Made by a program: the position numbers and the translations under genes
Assembly (NCBI GenBank): GCA_030698575.1
Contig: JAUYMQ010000192.1
Span: forward strand, 1-16,172
Direction of reading: 5' to 3'
Origin: Deltaproteobacteria bacterium
GTDB taxonomy: Bacteria > JAUYMQ01
DNA: 16,172 bases
Notes under the pieces: model-generated
What the model was told of the DNA's origin: nothing
Database searches by the model: none
What the model saw: only the letters and a program-made list of their open reading frames with translations
Shown here: positions 1 through 7,583 of the stretch, piece after piece
How the letters are laid out: each line of letters starts with the position of its first letter
Position numbering within the stretch: the stretch's first letter is position 1

Positions 1-836
1 GGCCGGGCAAAGTAGATGTACTCGAAGATGCAGAGCGCACGCTTCGTTTCGGGCCAGGGGCGGAGGGAGCGCATCCCCTCCTGGTCCCACACGATCAACT
101 CGCCGGGCTCCACCTCACGGATGTACTCCGCCTCGATGAGATCCAGGGCGCAGGTCTCGCTCGCCACCACCCAGGCGTCCTTCAACCGGCCCAGCGTGAG
201 CGGGCGGAAACCGTGGGGATCCCGCACCGCAACCATCTTGTTTTCCGTCATCAGGACGGCGGAGTAGGCTCCGCGAACCCGCGTGAGCGCCTCGACGAGC
301 TGCTCTTCGAGAAAGCGAGCCTTCGACTGGGCAATCAGATGAACGATCACCTCGGTGTCCATAGTGGACTGGAAAATAGAGCCGTAGGCCTCCAGCTCAT
401 CACGAAGGATGCCCGCGTTGACGAGATTTCCGTTGTGGGCGATGGCAATGGAGCCGCGGGAGTACTCCACCAGGAAGGGCTGCGCGTTGTCGATCCGGCT
501 CTCGCCGCTCGTGGAGTAGCGGACGTGGCCGATGGCCATGCGGCCAGGCAGCGTGGCCAGCAGCTTCTCGCCGAAGATGTCAGCAACGAGCCCCATCTGG
601 CGATGGGCGCGCAGCAAGCGACCGTCGCTCGAGACGATCCCGGCTGACTCCTGACCCCGATGCTGGAGAGCGTAGAGACCCAGGTAGGTGAGGTTGGAGG
701 CTTCCTCGGCGCCGTAGATGCCGAAGACGCCGCACTCGTCGCGCGGGCGGCCGCGCCCCTCGATGGGTGCCAGCGGTAGTGAGTCGCGCGAGGCCGGGAC
801 GGACTGAGGCTCACCGGCGCTTGCCGCGTGCTTCAT
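1..836 (-). CDS. purF: Amidophosphoribosyltransferase (glutamine PRPP amidotransferase), 3' end outside window
   Basis: PurF makes 5-phosphoribosylamine from PRPP and glutamine, the committed first step of purine synthesis in the cytoplasm. The first 278 codons are visible and the gene runs off the left edge. Residues 33-42 read [10 protein letters not shown]. In this family the Cys (here Cys35) becomes the N-terminal glutaminase nucleophile once a propeptide is removed. Other Ntn-glutaminase landmarks are ALQHRGQES (56-64), HVRYSTSG (104-111), HNGNLVN (134-140) and RDPHGFRPL (205-213). The last residues, [10 protein letters not shown], begin the conserved linker into the phosphoribosyltransferase domain. 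The start ATG overlaps the purL stop (ATGA). A full AGGAGGT Shine-Dalgarno at 845-851, inside the purL 3' end, leaves 8 nt to the ATG. The 34-residue propeptide is long compared with the roughly 11 residues of the Bacillus enzyme. The remaining Fe-S cysteines, if any, lie outside the window. Confidence 0.97.
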   Translation of the reverse strand, partial: MKHAASAGEPQSVPASRDSLPLAPIEGRGRPRDECGVFGIYGAEEASNLTYLGLYALQHRGQESAGIVSSDGRLLRAHRQMGLVADIFGEKLLATLPGRMAIGHVRYSTSGESRIDNAQPFLVEYSRGSIAIAHNGNLVNAGILRDELEAYGSIFQSTMDTEVIVHLIAQSKARFLEEQLVEALTRVRGAYSAVLMTENKMVAVRDPHGFRPLTLGRLKDAWVVASETCALDLIEAEYIREVEPGELIVWDQEGMRSLRPWPETKRALCIFEYIYFAR

Positions 837-3800
837 GAGCGGGCACCTCCTGCAGCGAAGCTACCACCGCCCCCATCCCCCCGCAACGCGGAGGTGAGGC
901 CCGTGCTCCAGGCGGCCCGGAGATCGGAGAGCGCCACGTCGATCCAGTCGTTCACGCGGATCCGATCGCCCCCCACCTCACCGATCACGGCGAATGGGGC
1001 GCCCGCCTCGCGGGCCAGCGCCTCGGCCCGGGCCCGCCCTTCCGGGCGGAAGCTCACGAGAATACGAGACGCGCTCTCGCCGAAAAGCAGCGCATCGGGC
1101 CTGCCCTCCGCGCCTATGCGGACGGTCGCGCCGATCGGCCCGCCGTCCCGGCCGGAACCGGCCAGCGAGCACTCGGTGAGCGCCACCGCCAGCCCGCCGT
1201 CGGCGCAGTCGTGGGCAGAGCGGAACAGGCTCGCTGCGATCCCCGCGCGGCAGGCGGCCTGCACGGCCTTTTCGAGCCGCCAGTCAAGGCGCGGCGGAAG
1301 GCCGCGTTCAAGGCCGTGGACGCGGGCGAGATACTCGCTCCCGCCGAGTTCATTGCCCACCTCTCCGAGGAGGGCGATGAGATCACCGGCCTCCGCCCAG
1401 GCCGGGCCGGCGGAGGCGGCCCGGTCGTCGAGAAGGCCCACCATGACAATGGTCGGGGTGGGGTGAATCGCCGTGCCGCGCGTTTCGTTGTAGAAGCTCA
1501 CGTTCCCGCTCACCACGGGCGTTTCGAGCTCACGGCAGGCCTCGACCATCCCCTCGACGGCCTCGGCGAACTGCCACATGATCTCGGGCTTCTCCGGATT
1601 GCCGAAGTTCAAGCAGTTGGTCACGGCCTGCGGCGCCGCCCCGGTGCAGGAGACGTTTCGCGCGGCCTCGGCAACGGCCAGCGCGGCACCAGCGCGCGGA
1701 TCGAGATAGCAGAAGCGGCTGTTGCAGTCGGCGCTGATTGCGACTGCCTTGTGCGTCTTCTGGATCCGGATGAGAGCGGCGTCGCCCCCACAACCCTGGA
1801 TCGTATTGGCCCGCACAAGGCTGTCGTACTGGCGGTAGACCCACTCCTTGCTGCAGAGGTTCGGGGAGCCCATGAGGGCGACAAGCGTGGCGCCGAGATC
1901 AGCCGGCGGCTTCACGCCCGCGAGATCGAGGGTCTGCACCTCGTCCTGCCAGTCCGGCCGCTGCATGGGCCGCTCGTAGACCGGCGCCTCTTCGGCCAGC
2001 GGCTTGACCGGAATCTCCGCCACGGACCGCCCGTCCTGAACGAGGCGAAGCCGCCCATCGTCGGTCACGGTGCCCACCACCTCGACCTGCAGGTCCCACT
2101 TCCGGAAAATCTCCTCGACCCCCTTCTCGCAGCCCTGCTTCGCGACCAGCAGCATCCGCTCCTGCGATTCCGAGAGCATGATTTCGTAGGGCGTCATGCC
2201 CTCCTCGCGGAGGGGAATTCGCGACAGATCCAGCTCGATGCCCACGCCTCCCCGGCTGGCCATCTCGAGCGAGGACGAGGTGAGCCCCGCGGCCCCCATG
2301 TCCTGGATCGCGACGACGAGATCCTGCTTCATGACTTCCTGGCAGGCCTCGAGGAGCAGCTTTTCGGTGAAGGGGTCGCCCACCTGCACGGTCGGGCGCT
2401 TCGCCTCCGCGCCTTCCCCGAACTCCTCGCTCGCCATCGTGGCCCCGTGAATGCCGTCGCGTCCGGTGCGGGAGCCCACGTACATGACCGGGTTCCCCAC
2501 CCCCGCGGCCACGGCCCGGAAGATCCGATCGGTCCGCACGAGCCCTAGGTTGAAGGCGTTCACGAGGATGTTGCCGTTGTAGGAAGGGTGAAAGGCGGTT
2601 TCGCCGCCGACGGTGGGACAGCCGAAGGAGTTCCCGTAACCGCCGATCCCCCGCACCACGCCGTCGATCAGGTGGCGCTGCCAGGGGTCGGCGGGATCTC
2701 CGAAGCGAAGCGAGTTGAGCGAGGCGATCGGCCGGGCGCCCATCGTGAACACGTCGCGCAGGATTCCTCCGACGCCCGTGGCCGCACCCTGGTAGGGCTC
2801 GATATAGCTCGGGTGGTTGTGGCTTTCGATCTTGAAGGCCACCCCGTAGCCGTCGCCGATGTCGATGACGCCGGCGTTCTCCCCCGGCCCCTGCAGCACC
2901 CGCTCGCCGGTCGTGGGGAGCTTCCGGAGGTGCACGCGGCTCGATTTGTAGGAGCAGTGCTCGCTCCACATGACGGAGAAGATCCCGAGTTCCGTCATGT
3001 TCGGCGTTCGGCCGAGGATCTGGAGCACGCGGCCGTACTCATCGGCGCTTAGCCCGTGCCGGGCGGCGGTTTCCCCGGTGACCGGCGCCTCCTCCCCGGC
3101 CGGGGCGGGGCGCTTCCTGGCAGAGGCCGTCCCGGGGGTGCGGGAGCCGGGGTTTCCGGCATCCGGCGGCGCCACAGGCGCCTTCCGGCCGAGATAAATC
3201 AGGGCCCCCTCGAACATGCGCCGGGCATCGGACCCTCCCAGCAGCCCTTCCACCGCGTGCTCCGGGTGGGGCATTAGGCCGAGCACGTTTCCGGCCGCGT
3301 TCGTGACGCCGGCGATGTTGCCAAGAGAGCCGTTCGGATTGGCCGCGTCGCTCACGCGACCTTCGGCGGTCGCGTAGCGAAAGGCGATCCGGCCGCTCTC
3401 TTCGAGCGTGCGGAGTGTGGCTGGGTCGGCGAAATAGCACCCCTCGCCGTGCTTGATCGGGAACCGCACCACCTCGCCCGCGCAGAGGCCGGCGGTCCAG
3501 GGCGTGCCGGCGTTCTCGACGCGGAGGGGCTGGTGCGGATCGCAGACGAAGCGAAGTGAGCGGTTGCGCACGAGGACGCCGGGCAGCAGACCGGCTTCGC
3601 AAAGAATCTGGAAGCCGTTGCAGATTCCCAGCACGAGGCCGCCCGCTTCGGCGAACCGCCGGATGGCTCCCATGACGGGTGAGAATTTCGCCATCGCGCC
3701 GCAGCGCAGGTAGTCTCCGTAGGAGAAACCTCCGGGGAGCACAACGGCGTCGAGATCGGTGAGCAACTCCTCGCGGTGCCAGACAAAGCGCGCGGAGGCG

Positions 3801-3901
3801 CCAAGCACGCGCGAGAAGGCGTGGTAGGTATCGTGATCGTCGCAGGAGCCGGGAAAGACCACGACTCCCACGCGGATGTCCTCGCGACCCCGCTCCTTCA
3901 C
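833..3901 (-). CDS. purQL: Fused FGAM synthase: PurQ glutaminase + PurL synthetase in one chain
   Basis: FGAM synthase converts FGAR, ATP and glutamine to FGAM; PurQ supplies ammonia and PurL does the ATP-dependent amidation. The start is GTG at 3901, overlapping the purS stop (GTGA) with GGAGA just upstream, giving 1022 residues. The same frame is open upstream to 4024, but that part lies inside purS. Residues 10 to about 238 are a complete Pur[11 protein letters not shown] (57-66), nucleophile Cys94 in GICNGFQ, and His212/Glu214 in PHPEH. A Pro/Ala-rich linker of about 40 residues (about 239-279) follows with no stop codon. Residues from about 280 are small-type Pur[13 protein letters not shown] (311-322, His315), [16 protein letters not shown] (357-372), VGDPFTEK (507-514), IQDMGAAGL (532-540), SGNVSFYNE (798-806). 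Both halves look intact. Large FGAM synthases carry the glutaminase at the C terminus, so this order is reversed, and PurS remains a separate gene. A separate PurL from an internal start is possible. Confidence 0.95.
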   Translation of the reverse strand: MKERGREDIRVGVVVFPGSCDDHDTYHAFSRVLGASARFVWHREELLTDLDAVVLPGGFSYGDYLRCGAMAKFSPVMGAIRRFAEAGGLVLGICNGFQILCEAGLLPGVLVRNRSLRFVCDPHQPLRVENAGTPWTAGLCAGEVVRFPIKHGEGCYFADPATLRTLEESGRIAFRYATAEGRVSDAANPNGSLGNIAGVTNAAGNVLGLMPHPEHAVEGLLGGSDARRMFEGALIYLGRKAPVAPPDAGNPGSRTPGTASARKRPAPAGEEAPVTGETAARHGLSADEYGRVLQILGRTPNMTELGIFSVMWSEHCSYKSSRVHLRKLPTTGERVLQGPGENAGVIDIGDGYGVAFKIESHNHPSYIEPYQGAATGVGGILRDVFTMGARPIASLNSLRFGDPADPWQRHLIDGVVRGIGGYGNSFGCPTVGGETAFHPSYNGNILVNAFNLGLVRTDRIFRAVAAGVGNPVMYVGSRTGRDGIHGATMASEEFGEGAEAKRPTVQVGDPFTEKLLLEACQEVMKQDLVVAIQDMGAAGLTSSSLEMASRGGVGIELDLSRIPLREEGMTPYEIMLSESQERMLLVAKQGCEKGVEEIFRKWDLQVEVVGTVTDDGRLRLVQDGRSVAEIPVKPLAEEAPVYERPMQRPDWQDEVQTLDLAGVKPPADLGATLVALMGSPNLCSKEWVYRQYDSLVRANTIQGCGGDAALIRIQKTHKAVAISADCNSRFCYLDPRAGAALAVAEAARNVSCTGAAPQAVTNCLNFGNPEKPEIMWQFAEAVEGMVEACRELETPVVSGNVSFYNETRGTAIHPTPTIVMVGLLDDRAASAGPAWAEAGDLIALLGEVGNELGGSEYLARVHGLERGLPPRLDWRLEKAVQAACRAGIAASLFRSAHDCADGGLAVALTECSLAGSGRDGGPIGATVRIGAEGRPDALLFGESASRILVSFRPEGRARAEALAREAGAPFAVIGEVGGDRIRVNDWIDVALSDLRAAWSTGLTSALRGDGGGGSFAAGGARS
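845..851 (-). promoter_or_regulatory. Strong Shine-Dalgarno for purF inside the purL 3' end
   Basis: The minus strand reads AGGAGGT, a full match to the anti-SD core, 8 nt before the purF ATG at 836. It lies within the last codons of purL, in a Gly-rich, poorly conserved tail. This fixes the purF start and shows translational coupling through the ATGA overlap. Confidence 0.85.
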
Positions 3902-4143
3902 GCCGTCTCCAGCTCTATCTTCCAGCTCTCGATGAGGGGGTTCGCCAGAAGCTTCTCGCTCATCTCGTCGAGGAGCTTCCGGGCCTTCCCGGGAGGGAGA
4001 TCGGCCAGTTCGATGACGAAGCACTTTCCGGCCCGGAGGTCGGTGACGGCGTCGTAGCCCAGGGCGTGTAGCGATCCCTGGATGGCTTTCCCCTGGGGAT
4101 CGAGCACCCCTTCCTTCGGCAGTACGATGACCCTGGCTTTCAT
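3898..4143 (-). CDS. purS: FGAM synthase subunit PurS
   Basis: PurS is the small bridging subunit of the PurS-PurQ-PurL form of FGAM synthase; it joins glutaminase and synthetase and helps ammonia transfer. The 81-residue product is the normal size. It has the family pattern of a beta-strand start ([18 protein letters not shown]), the middle [18 protein letters not shown] and a C-terminal strand ESWKIELE. The next two domains downstream are PurQ and PurL, which confirms the assignment. The gene begins 48 bp after purC, and its TGA overlaps the GTG start of purQL (GTGA, 3898-3901), implying coupled translation. A separate PurS is what a small-type PurL needs, so the downstream fusion does not replace it. 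Confidence 0.95.
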   Translation of the reverse strand: MKARVIVLPKEGVLDPQGKAIQGSLHALGYDAVTDLRAGKCFVIELADLPPGKARKLLDEMSEKLLANPLIESWKIELETA

Positions 4144-4167
4144 GCTTGCCTGTCCCCTTCCCCCTGA

Positions 4168-4184
4168 TCGCCCCGAGGGGGCGA
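4168..4184 (-). other. Stem-loop in the purC-purS gap
   Basis: A perfect 7-bp inverted repeat (TCGCCCC, 3-nt loop, GGGGCGA) lies between the purC stop and the purS start. No U-run follows on the transcribed strand, so it is not an intrinsic terminator. It may tune mRNA processing, polarity or stability, but no function can be shown from sequence alone. Confidence 0.5.
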
Positions 4185-4191
4185 GCTACCG

Positions 4192-4929
4192 TCAGGACCC
4201 GCAGATCCGCCGCGCGACCTCCTCGTAAGACTCCTCGATCCTGCCCAGATCGCGCCGGAACCGGTCCTTGTCCATCTTCTCATGTGTCTTTTTGTCCCAC
4301 AGGCGGCAGGTGTCGGGCGAGATCTCGTCGCCCAGAAGCACGGCGCCGGCTCCACCGCCGGTCGTCCTGCCGAACTCGAGCTTGAAGTCGACCAGACGGA
4401 TCTCGCGCTGATCGAGATACTTCACGAGGAACTCGTTCACCTTCAGCGCTTCGCGGCGAATGTGCAACATCTCTTCACTCGTGGCCAGATTGAGCACCTG
4501 GATGTGATCCAGGTTGATGGGCGGGTCGCTCAGATCGTCGCGCTTGTAGTAGTGCTCGACGATGGGTCGCGGAAGCGACGCCCCTTCCTCCATCCCCAGG
4601 CGCTTGGCGAGGCTTCCCGCCACGACGTTCCGGACCACGACCTCCACGAGGATGATCTGGAGCCGCCGGCAGAGCATCTCCCGGTCGGACAGCTTCGCGA
4701 CGAAATGCGTCGTCACGCCGGACTCGCCCAGGAGTTCGAAGAGATGCGAGGCGATTCGGTTGTTGATAACCCCCTTGTTCACGATGGTCCCGCGCTTCTT
4801 GGCGTCGAAGGCAGTGGCATCGTCCTTGAAGTACTGGATGATCATGTGCGGATCGCTCGTGGCGTAGACGATCTTCGCCTTGCCCTCGTGGAGCTTTTCC
4901 GCCCTTTCGGGTGTGGGCGTGCTGCTCAT
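4192..4929 (-). CDS. purC: SAICAR synthetase (phosphoribosylaminoimidazole-succinocarboxamide synthase)
   Basis: PurC joins aspartate to CAIR with ATP to give SAICAR, a late step toward IMP. The 245-residue length is normal for the single-domain bacterial enzyme. It opens with [13 protein letters not shown], the ATP-binding N-terminal hairpin. It carries both classical family signatures: [17 protein letters not shown] in the middle and [11 protein letters not shown] near residue 200. [12 protein letters not shown] follows. The ATG has GGAGAG five bases upstream. The gene lies 42 bp after purB and 48 bp before purS. PurB acts on the product SAICAR, so adjacent genes encode adjacent steps. Nothing appears truncated. 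Confidence 0.97.
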   Translation of the reverse strand: MSSTPTPERAEKLHEGKAKIVYATSDPHMIIQYFKDDATAFDAKKRGTIVNKGVINNRIASHLFELLGESGVTTHFVAKLSDREMLCRRLQIILVEVVVRNVVAGSLAKRLGMEEGASLPRPIVEHYYKRDDLSDPPINLDHIQVLNLATSEEMLHIRREALKVNEFLVKYLDQREIRLVDFKLEFGRTTGGGAGAVLLGDEISPDTCRLWDKKTHEKMDKDRFRRDLGRIEESYEEVARRICGS

Positions 4930-4971
4930 CAGGCTCTCCAGGCCGCCGGCACTTCTGCCGGGCGACGGGGG

Positions 4972-6324
4972 TTAGGGCCGCTTGCGCGGCTTGCGGGGCT
5001 TTCTGGTGTTCTTCCGGCTTCCGATCTTCGCGCCGCCGAAGGCGCGCTTGAAGAGTGTGTCCAGGTGACGCAAGTGATCTTCCAGATCGAAGCAGGCATC
5101 GAGGTCGGCTCGCTTCAGCACACGGGAGACATCAGGGTCCGTCGCGAGGAGCCGCTTGAACTCCTCACCCTCCTTGAGTGTGCGCATGGCGCATCGCTGA
5201 ACCCACTCATAGGCGTCCTCGCGCGAGACGCCCCACTGGGCCAGTGTGATCAGGACGCGCTGGCTGAAGATGAGGCCCTGGGTGAGCGCGAGATTGCGCT
5301 TCATCCGCTCGGGATAGACCACCAGCCGCTCGAGGAGTCGCGTGAGGCGCGCCAGCATGTAGTCAAGGAGGATGGTTGAATCGGGCGCGATGATCCGCTC
5401 GACGCTCGAGTGGCTGATGTCCCGCTCGTGCCAGAGGGGAACGTTCTCGAGCGACGCCAGGGCGTTGCCGCGCAACACGCGCGCAAGCCCCGACAGGTTC
5501 TCGGAGGCGATCGGGTTGCGCTTGTGAGGCATGGCCGAGCTGCCCTTCTGCCCCTCCGAGAAAAACTCCTCCGCCTCACCCACCTCGGTGCGCTGGAGGT
5601 GCCGGATCTCCACCGCAATCTTCTCGATGCTCGCTCCGACGATCGCGATCGTGGTGAAGAACTCTGCGTGGCGGTCCCGCTGCACCACCTGCGTGGCAAG
5701 GGGTTCGGCAGCGAGGCCGAGCCGGTCGAGCACGGCCCGTTCGACGGCGGGATCGAGGTAGGCGAAGGTGCCCACGGCACCCGATAGTTTTCCCACCGCC
5801 ACGGCGTCGCGGGCGCGCAGAAGCCGAACCCGGTGACGTGTCATTTCAACGTGCCAGAGGGCGAGCTTCAGGCCGAAGGTCGTCGGCTCGGCGTGCATCC
5901 CGTGCGACCGGCCGACCATCACGGTGCGCTTGTGCTCCCGGGCCCGCTTCTCGAGGATGGCGAGCAGCGCATCGATGTCCTCGATCAGCAGTTCGGCGGC
6001 GGCGGAGAGCTGGAGCGCAAGGGCGGTGTCGAGCACGTCGGAGCTGGTGAGCCCCATATGGATGTAGCGCGCGTCGGGGCCGACGTTTTCGGCAACGTTT
6101 GTCAGGAACGCGATGACGTCGTGCTTGACCTTCTTCTCGATGGCGTCGATGCGCGCGGGGTCGAATCGCGCCTTCTTCTTGATCGTCTGCAGCGCGCGCC
6201 GGGGAATTTCACCTCGCCGCGAAAGCTCTTCGCAGACCGCCAGCTCCACGCGCAGCCAGCCCCCGTATTTCGCTTCCGGGGACCAGAGCGCACTCATCTC
6301 CGGCCGGGAATATCGCGGTATCAC
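4972..6324 (-). CDS. purB: Adenylosuccinate lyase
   Basis: PurB removes fumarate from SAICAR to give AICAR and from adenylosuccinate to give AMP. The 450-residue protein starts at GTG 6324, giving IPRYSRPEMSALWS after the initiator, which is typical for the family; GGGGGA lies 5-6 nt upstream. Catalytic landmarks are His68 (KHDV), TSSDVLDTA (93-101), His141 in RSHGMHAEPT, and the fumarase/lyase loop GSSAMPHKRNP (261-271, Ser262-263). The last 16 or so residues are a Lys/Arg/Pro-rich tail (ending RKPRKPRKRP) beyond the usual enzyme end. A small GC hairpin (CCCGG, 5-nt loop, CCGGG; 6332-6346) sits just before the start and could partly hide the ribosome site. The gene follows cdsA by 70 bp with no terminator, so the two are probably cotranscribed. 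Confidence 0.97.
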   Translation of the reverse strand: MIPRYSRPEMSALWSPEAKYGGWLRVELAVCEELSRRGEIPRRALQTIKKKARFDPARIDAIEKKVKHDVIAFLTNVAENVGPDARYIHMGLTSSDVLDTALALQLSAAAELLIEDIDALLAILEKRAREHKRTVMVGRSHGMHAEPTTFGLKLALWHVEMTRHRVRLLRARDAVAVGKLSGAVGTFAYLDPAVERAVLDRLGLAAEPLATQVVQRDRHAEFFTTIAIVGASIEKIAVEIRHLQRTEVGEAEEFFSEGQKGSSAMPHKRNPIASENLSGLARVLRGNALASLENVPLWHERDISHSSVERIIAPDSTILLDYMLARLTRLLERLVVYPERMKRNLALTQGLIFSQRVLITLAQWGVSREDAYEWVQRCAMRTLKEGEEFKRLLATDPDVSRVLKRADLDACFDLEDHLRHLDTLFKRAFGGAKIGSRKNTRKPRKPRKRP

Positions 6325-6379
6325 GGTTTCCCCCGGGCCGTCCGGGCGACTCGACCGCCCCGACGGAGAAGACGCTGTC

Positions 6380-6407
6380 TCAGCCGTTCACGCCTCAGCC
6401 GCTCACG
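6380..6407 (-). repeat. 15-bp imperfect tandem duplication across the cdsA stop codon
   Basis: On the plus strand TCAGCCGTTCACG is followed after two bases by TCAGCCGCTCACG, a period of 15 bp with 12 of 13 core bases matching. On the minus strand this repeats the last codons and stop of cdsA, giving a second in-frame TGA five codons downstream. It looks like a small slippage duplication. Confidence 0.7.
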
Positions 6408-7396
6408 AAAGAGCGGAAAAAGAACCATGCGCTCATGTAATAGTACAGGACCGGAAAGGCCACCATGTTGCTGTCGATGCGGTCGAGCATCCCCCCCATG
6501 CCGGGGAAGATCGTGCCCGTGTCCTTGGCCTTCGCGTCGCGCTTGATGAGCGATTCGGCGAGATCGCCGAGAATTCCGAATACCGAGAGGAGCGCCGCGA
6601 TGAGCACCGCCTGCTGAAGCGGCAGCACGGGACTCGTCAGGATCCAGAAGTTGAACACCGCCCAGGCGACGAGTCCGAGGAGGATGCCCACGAGGGCTCC
6701 GCCCACGGCCCCCTCGACGGTCTTGTTGGGGGAGACGCGGGGCGCGAGCTTCAGCCGCCCGAACCGCCGCCCGACGAAGTAAGCGCCCACGTCGGTCCCC
6801 GCAACGGTAACTATACAAAAGAGCAGAAGGAAGATCCCGAGCTTGTCATCAACGAAAGCGCCGCCCATCCAGAAAGGCCCCTCCGCGGGCGCCCCGTACT
6901 TGATTCGCAGGATCTCATCCATCCGGCGGAGCAGAATGGCGTGGGACATGAGCCAGCCGACGTAGAAAACCCCGAAGAAGGTGGCCGAGATGTCAGAAAT
7001 CGCCTCGGCGATGTCCTGCTTCAGGAGCTGGAGGATCATGACCACGAGCAGGACCGCCGTGAGCAGCACGTTGGTCTGGTACTCGTTTCCCACGTAGGCG
7101 ACGATCCCGAGCAGCGCCCCCCCGACGATCCCCGCTGTTTTCTGCGGCCGGAGCCCCTTCGCCTCGATGATCTCGTAGAACTCCCTGAGCCCGAGGCAGA
7201 TGATCGCCACCAAGGTCACCAGGAAGGGGAGCCCGCCGATGAAGATCATGAATATGACGAAGGGAATGATGACGGCTGCGCTGAACAACCTGAGCTGGAG
7301 CGACCGCGAGATTCGCCCCGACTTCGGCGCCTCGTCGGGCTCTTCCGCGCGGCCGGTGGCCGGGATCGGATCCTGGGGAAGGTCGGGTTCGCTCAA
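6395..7396 (-). CDS. cdsA: Phosphatidate cytidylyltransferase (CDP-diacylglycerol synthase)
   Basis: CdsA is an inner-membrane enzyme that makes CDP-diacylglycerol from CTP and phosphatidic acid, the branch point for PE, PG and cardiolipin. From the TTG at 7396 it has 333 residues: a cytoplasmic stretch of about 35 residues, then multiple hydrophobic segments (for example AAVIIPFVIFMIFIGG and LGIFLLLFCIVTVAGTDVG). Conserved parts are SPNKTVEGAVGG (222-233), GDLAESLIKRDAKAKD (276-291) and PGMGGMLDRIDS (298-309). The family signature usually has PGHGG; here Met replaces His. I prefer TTG 7396 because GGAGAAG sits 7 nt upstream. The frame is open to an ATG at 7534, but that ATG has no Shine-Dalgarno, lies just behind the promoter, and would add 46 unrelated residues. 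The gene leads the transcript that continues into purB. Confidence 0.92.
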   Translation of the reverse strand: MSEPDLPQDPIPATGRAEEPDEAPKSGRISRSLQLRLFSAAVIIPFVIFMIFIGGLPFLVTLVAIICLGLREFYEIIEAKGLRPQKTAGIVGGALLGIVAYVGNEYQTNVLLTAVLLVVMILQLLKQDIAEAISDISATFFGVFYVGWLMSHAILLRRMDEILRIKYGAPAEGPFWMGGAFVDDKLGIFLLLFCIVTVAGTDVGAYFVGRRFGRLKLAPRVSPNKTVEGAVGGALVGILLGLVAWAVFNFWILTSPVLPLQQAVLIAALLSVFGILGDLAESLIKRDAKAKDTGTIFPGMGGMLDRIDSNMVAFPVLYYYMSAWFFFRSFVSG

Positions 7397-7545
7397 TCGT
7401 CTTCTCCGCGCGACCTCGGCGGCGCGCGAGCAAGGTTGCTCAGTGAACCCCACCGGCAAGGAACTATCGTGTAACGATGATGACGGGAGTTGCCCCTCTG
7501 CGCGAGGGGCCCAAGGCGCGTCCGACCAGAGCATATCCGGAAGGA
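7397..7545 (-). promoter_or_regulatory. Structured leader upstream of cdsA
   Basis: If transcription starts about 7 nt after the -10 element, about 150 nt precede the TTG start of cdsA. This stretch contains a perfect 7-bp stem (GCCCCTC, 5-nt loop, GAGGGGC; 7492-7510) and a 5-bp stem (ATCGT, TAC, ACGAT; 7466-7478). Neither is followed by a U-run. I do not recognise a purine riboswitch or another known riboswitch here. The region could instead be extra N-terminal coding sequence if the ATG at 7534 is used. Confidence 0.4.
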
Positions 7546-7567
7546 TCGGAAATTCTATACCCGATCC
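7543..7567. promoter_or_regulatory. Operator-like inverted repeat enclosing the -10 element
   Basis: A perfect palindrome, GGATCGG-N11-CCGATCC, has 7-bp arms at 7543-7549 and 7561-7567. The 11-bp centre holds the TATAGAAT -10 sequence of the minus-strand promoter. Arm spacing places the half-sites about 18 bp centre to centre, near two helical turns, as is usual for dimeric repressors. It does not match the Bacillus PurBox or the E. coli PurR operator as I know them. As RNA it could also fold only if transcription started upstream. The regulator is unknown. Confidence 0.5.
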
Positions 7568-7583
7568 GCGCGCGTCGCGTCAA
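7552..7583 (-). promoter_or_regulatory. Predicted sigma70 promoter for cdsA and the pur operon
   Basis: TTGACG (7583-7578, 5 of 6 to the -35 consensus) overlaps the dut stop codon. After an 18-bp spacer comes TATAGAAT (7559-7552), which can serve as -10 TATAGA, or as TAGAAT with a longer spacer. It is a conspicuous AT-rich island in a GC-rich setting and points toward cdsA. Confidence 0.6.

Noticed and set aside
1211-2548. 445-codon plus-strand open frame opposite purL
   Set aside because: It is an antisense shadow of the conserved PurL domains, common at this GC content.
3902-4024. Upstream extension of the PurQ frame to a start at 4024
   Set aside because: Those 41 codons overlap conserved purS coding and translate to non-PurQ sequence. 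The GTG at 3901 overlapping the purS stop, with GGAGA before it, fits the PurQ N terminus.
6113-7474. 453-codon plus-strand open frame opposite purB and cdsA
   Set aside because: It crosses two real genes and their gap on the other strand, with no recognisable domain.
7397-7583. Purine riboswitch or known PurR box upstream of cdsA-pur
   Set aside because: I see neither the conserved purine-aptamer core nor the Bacillus or E. coli PurR site patterns.
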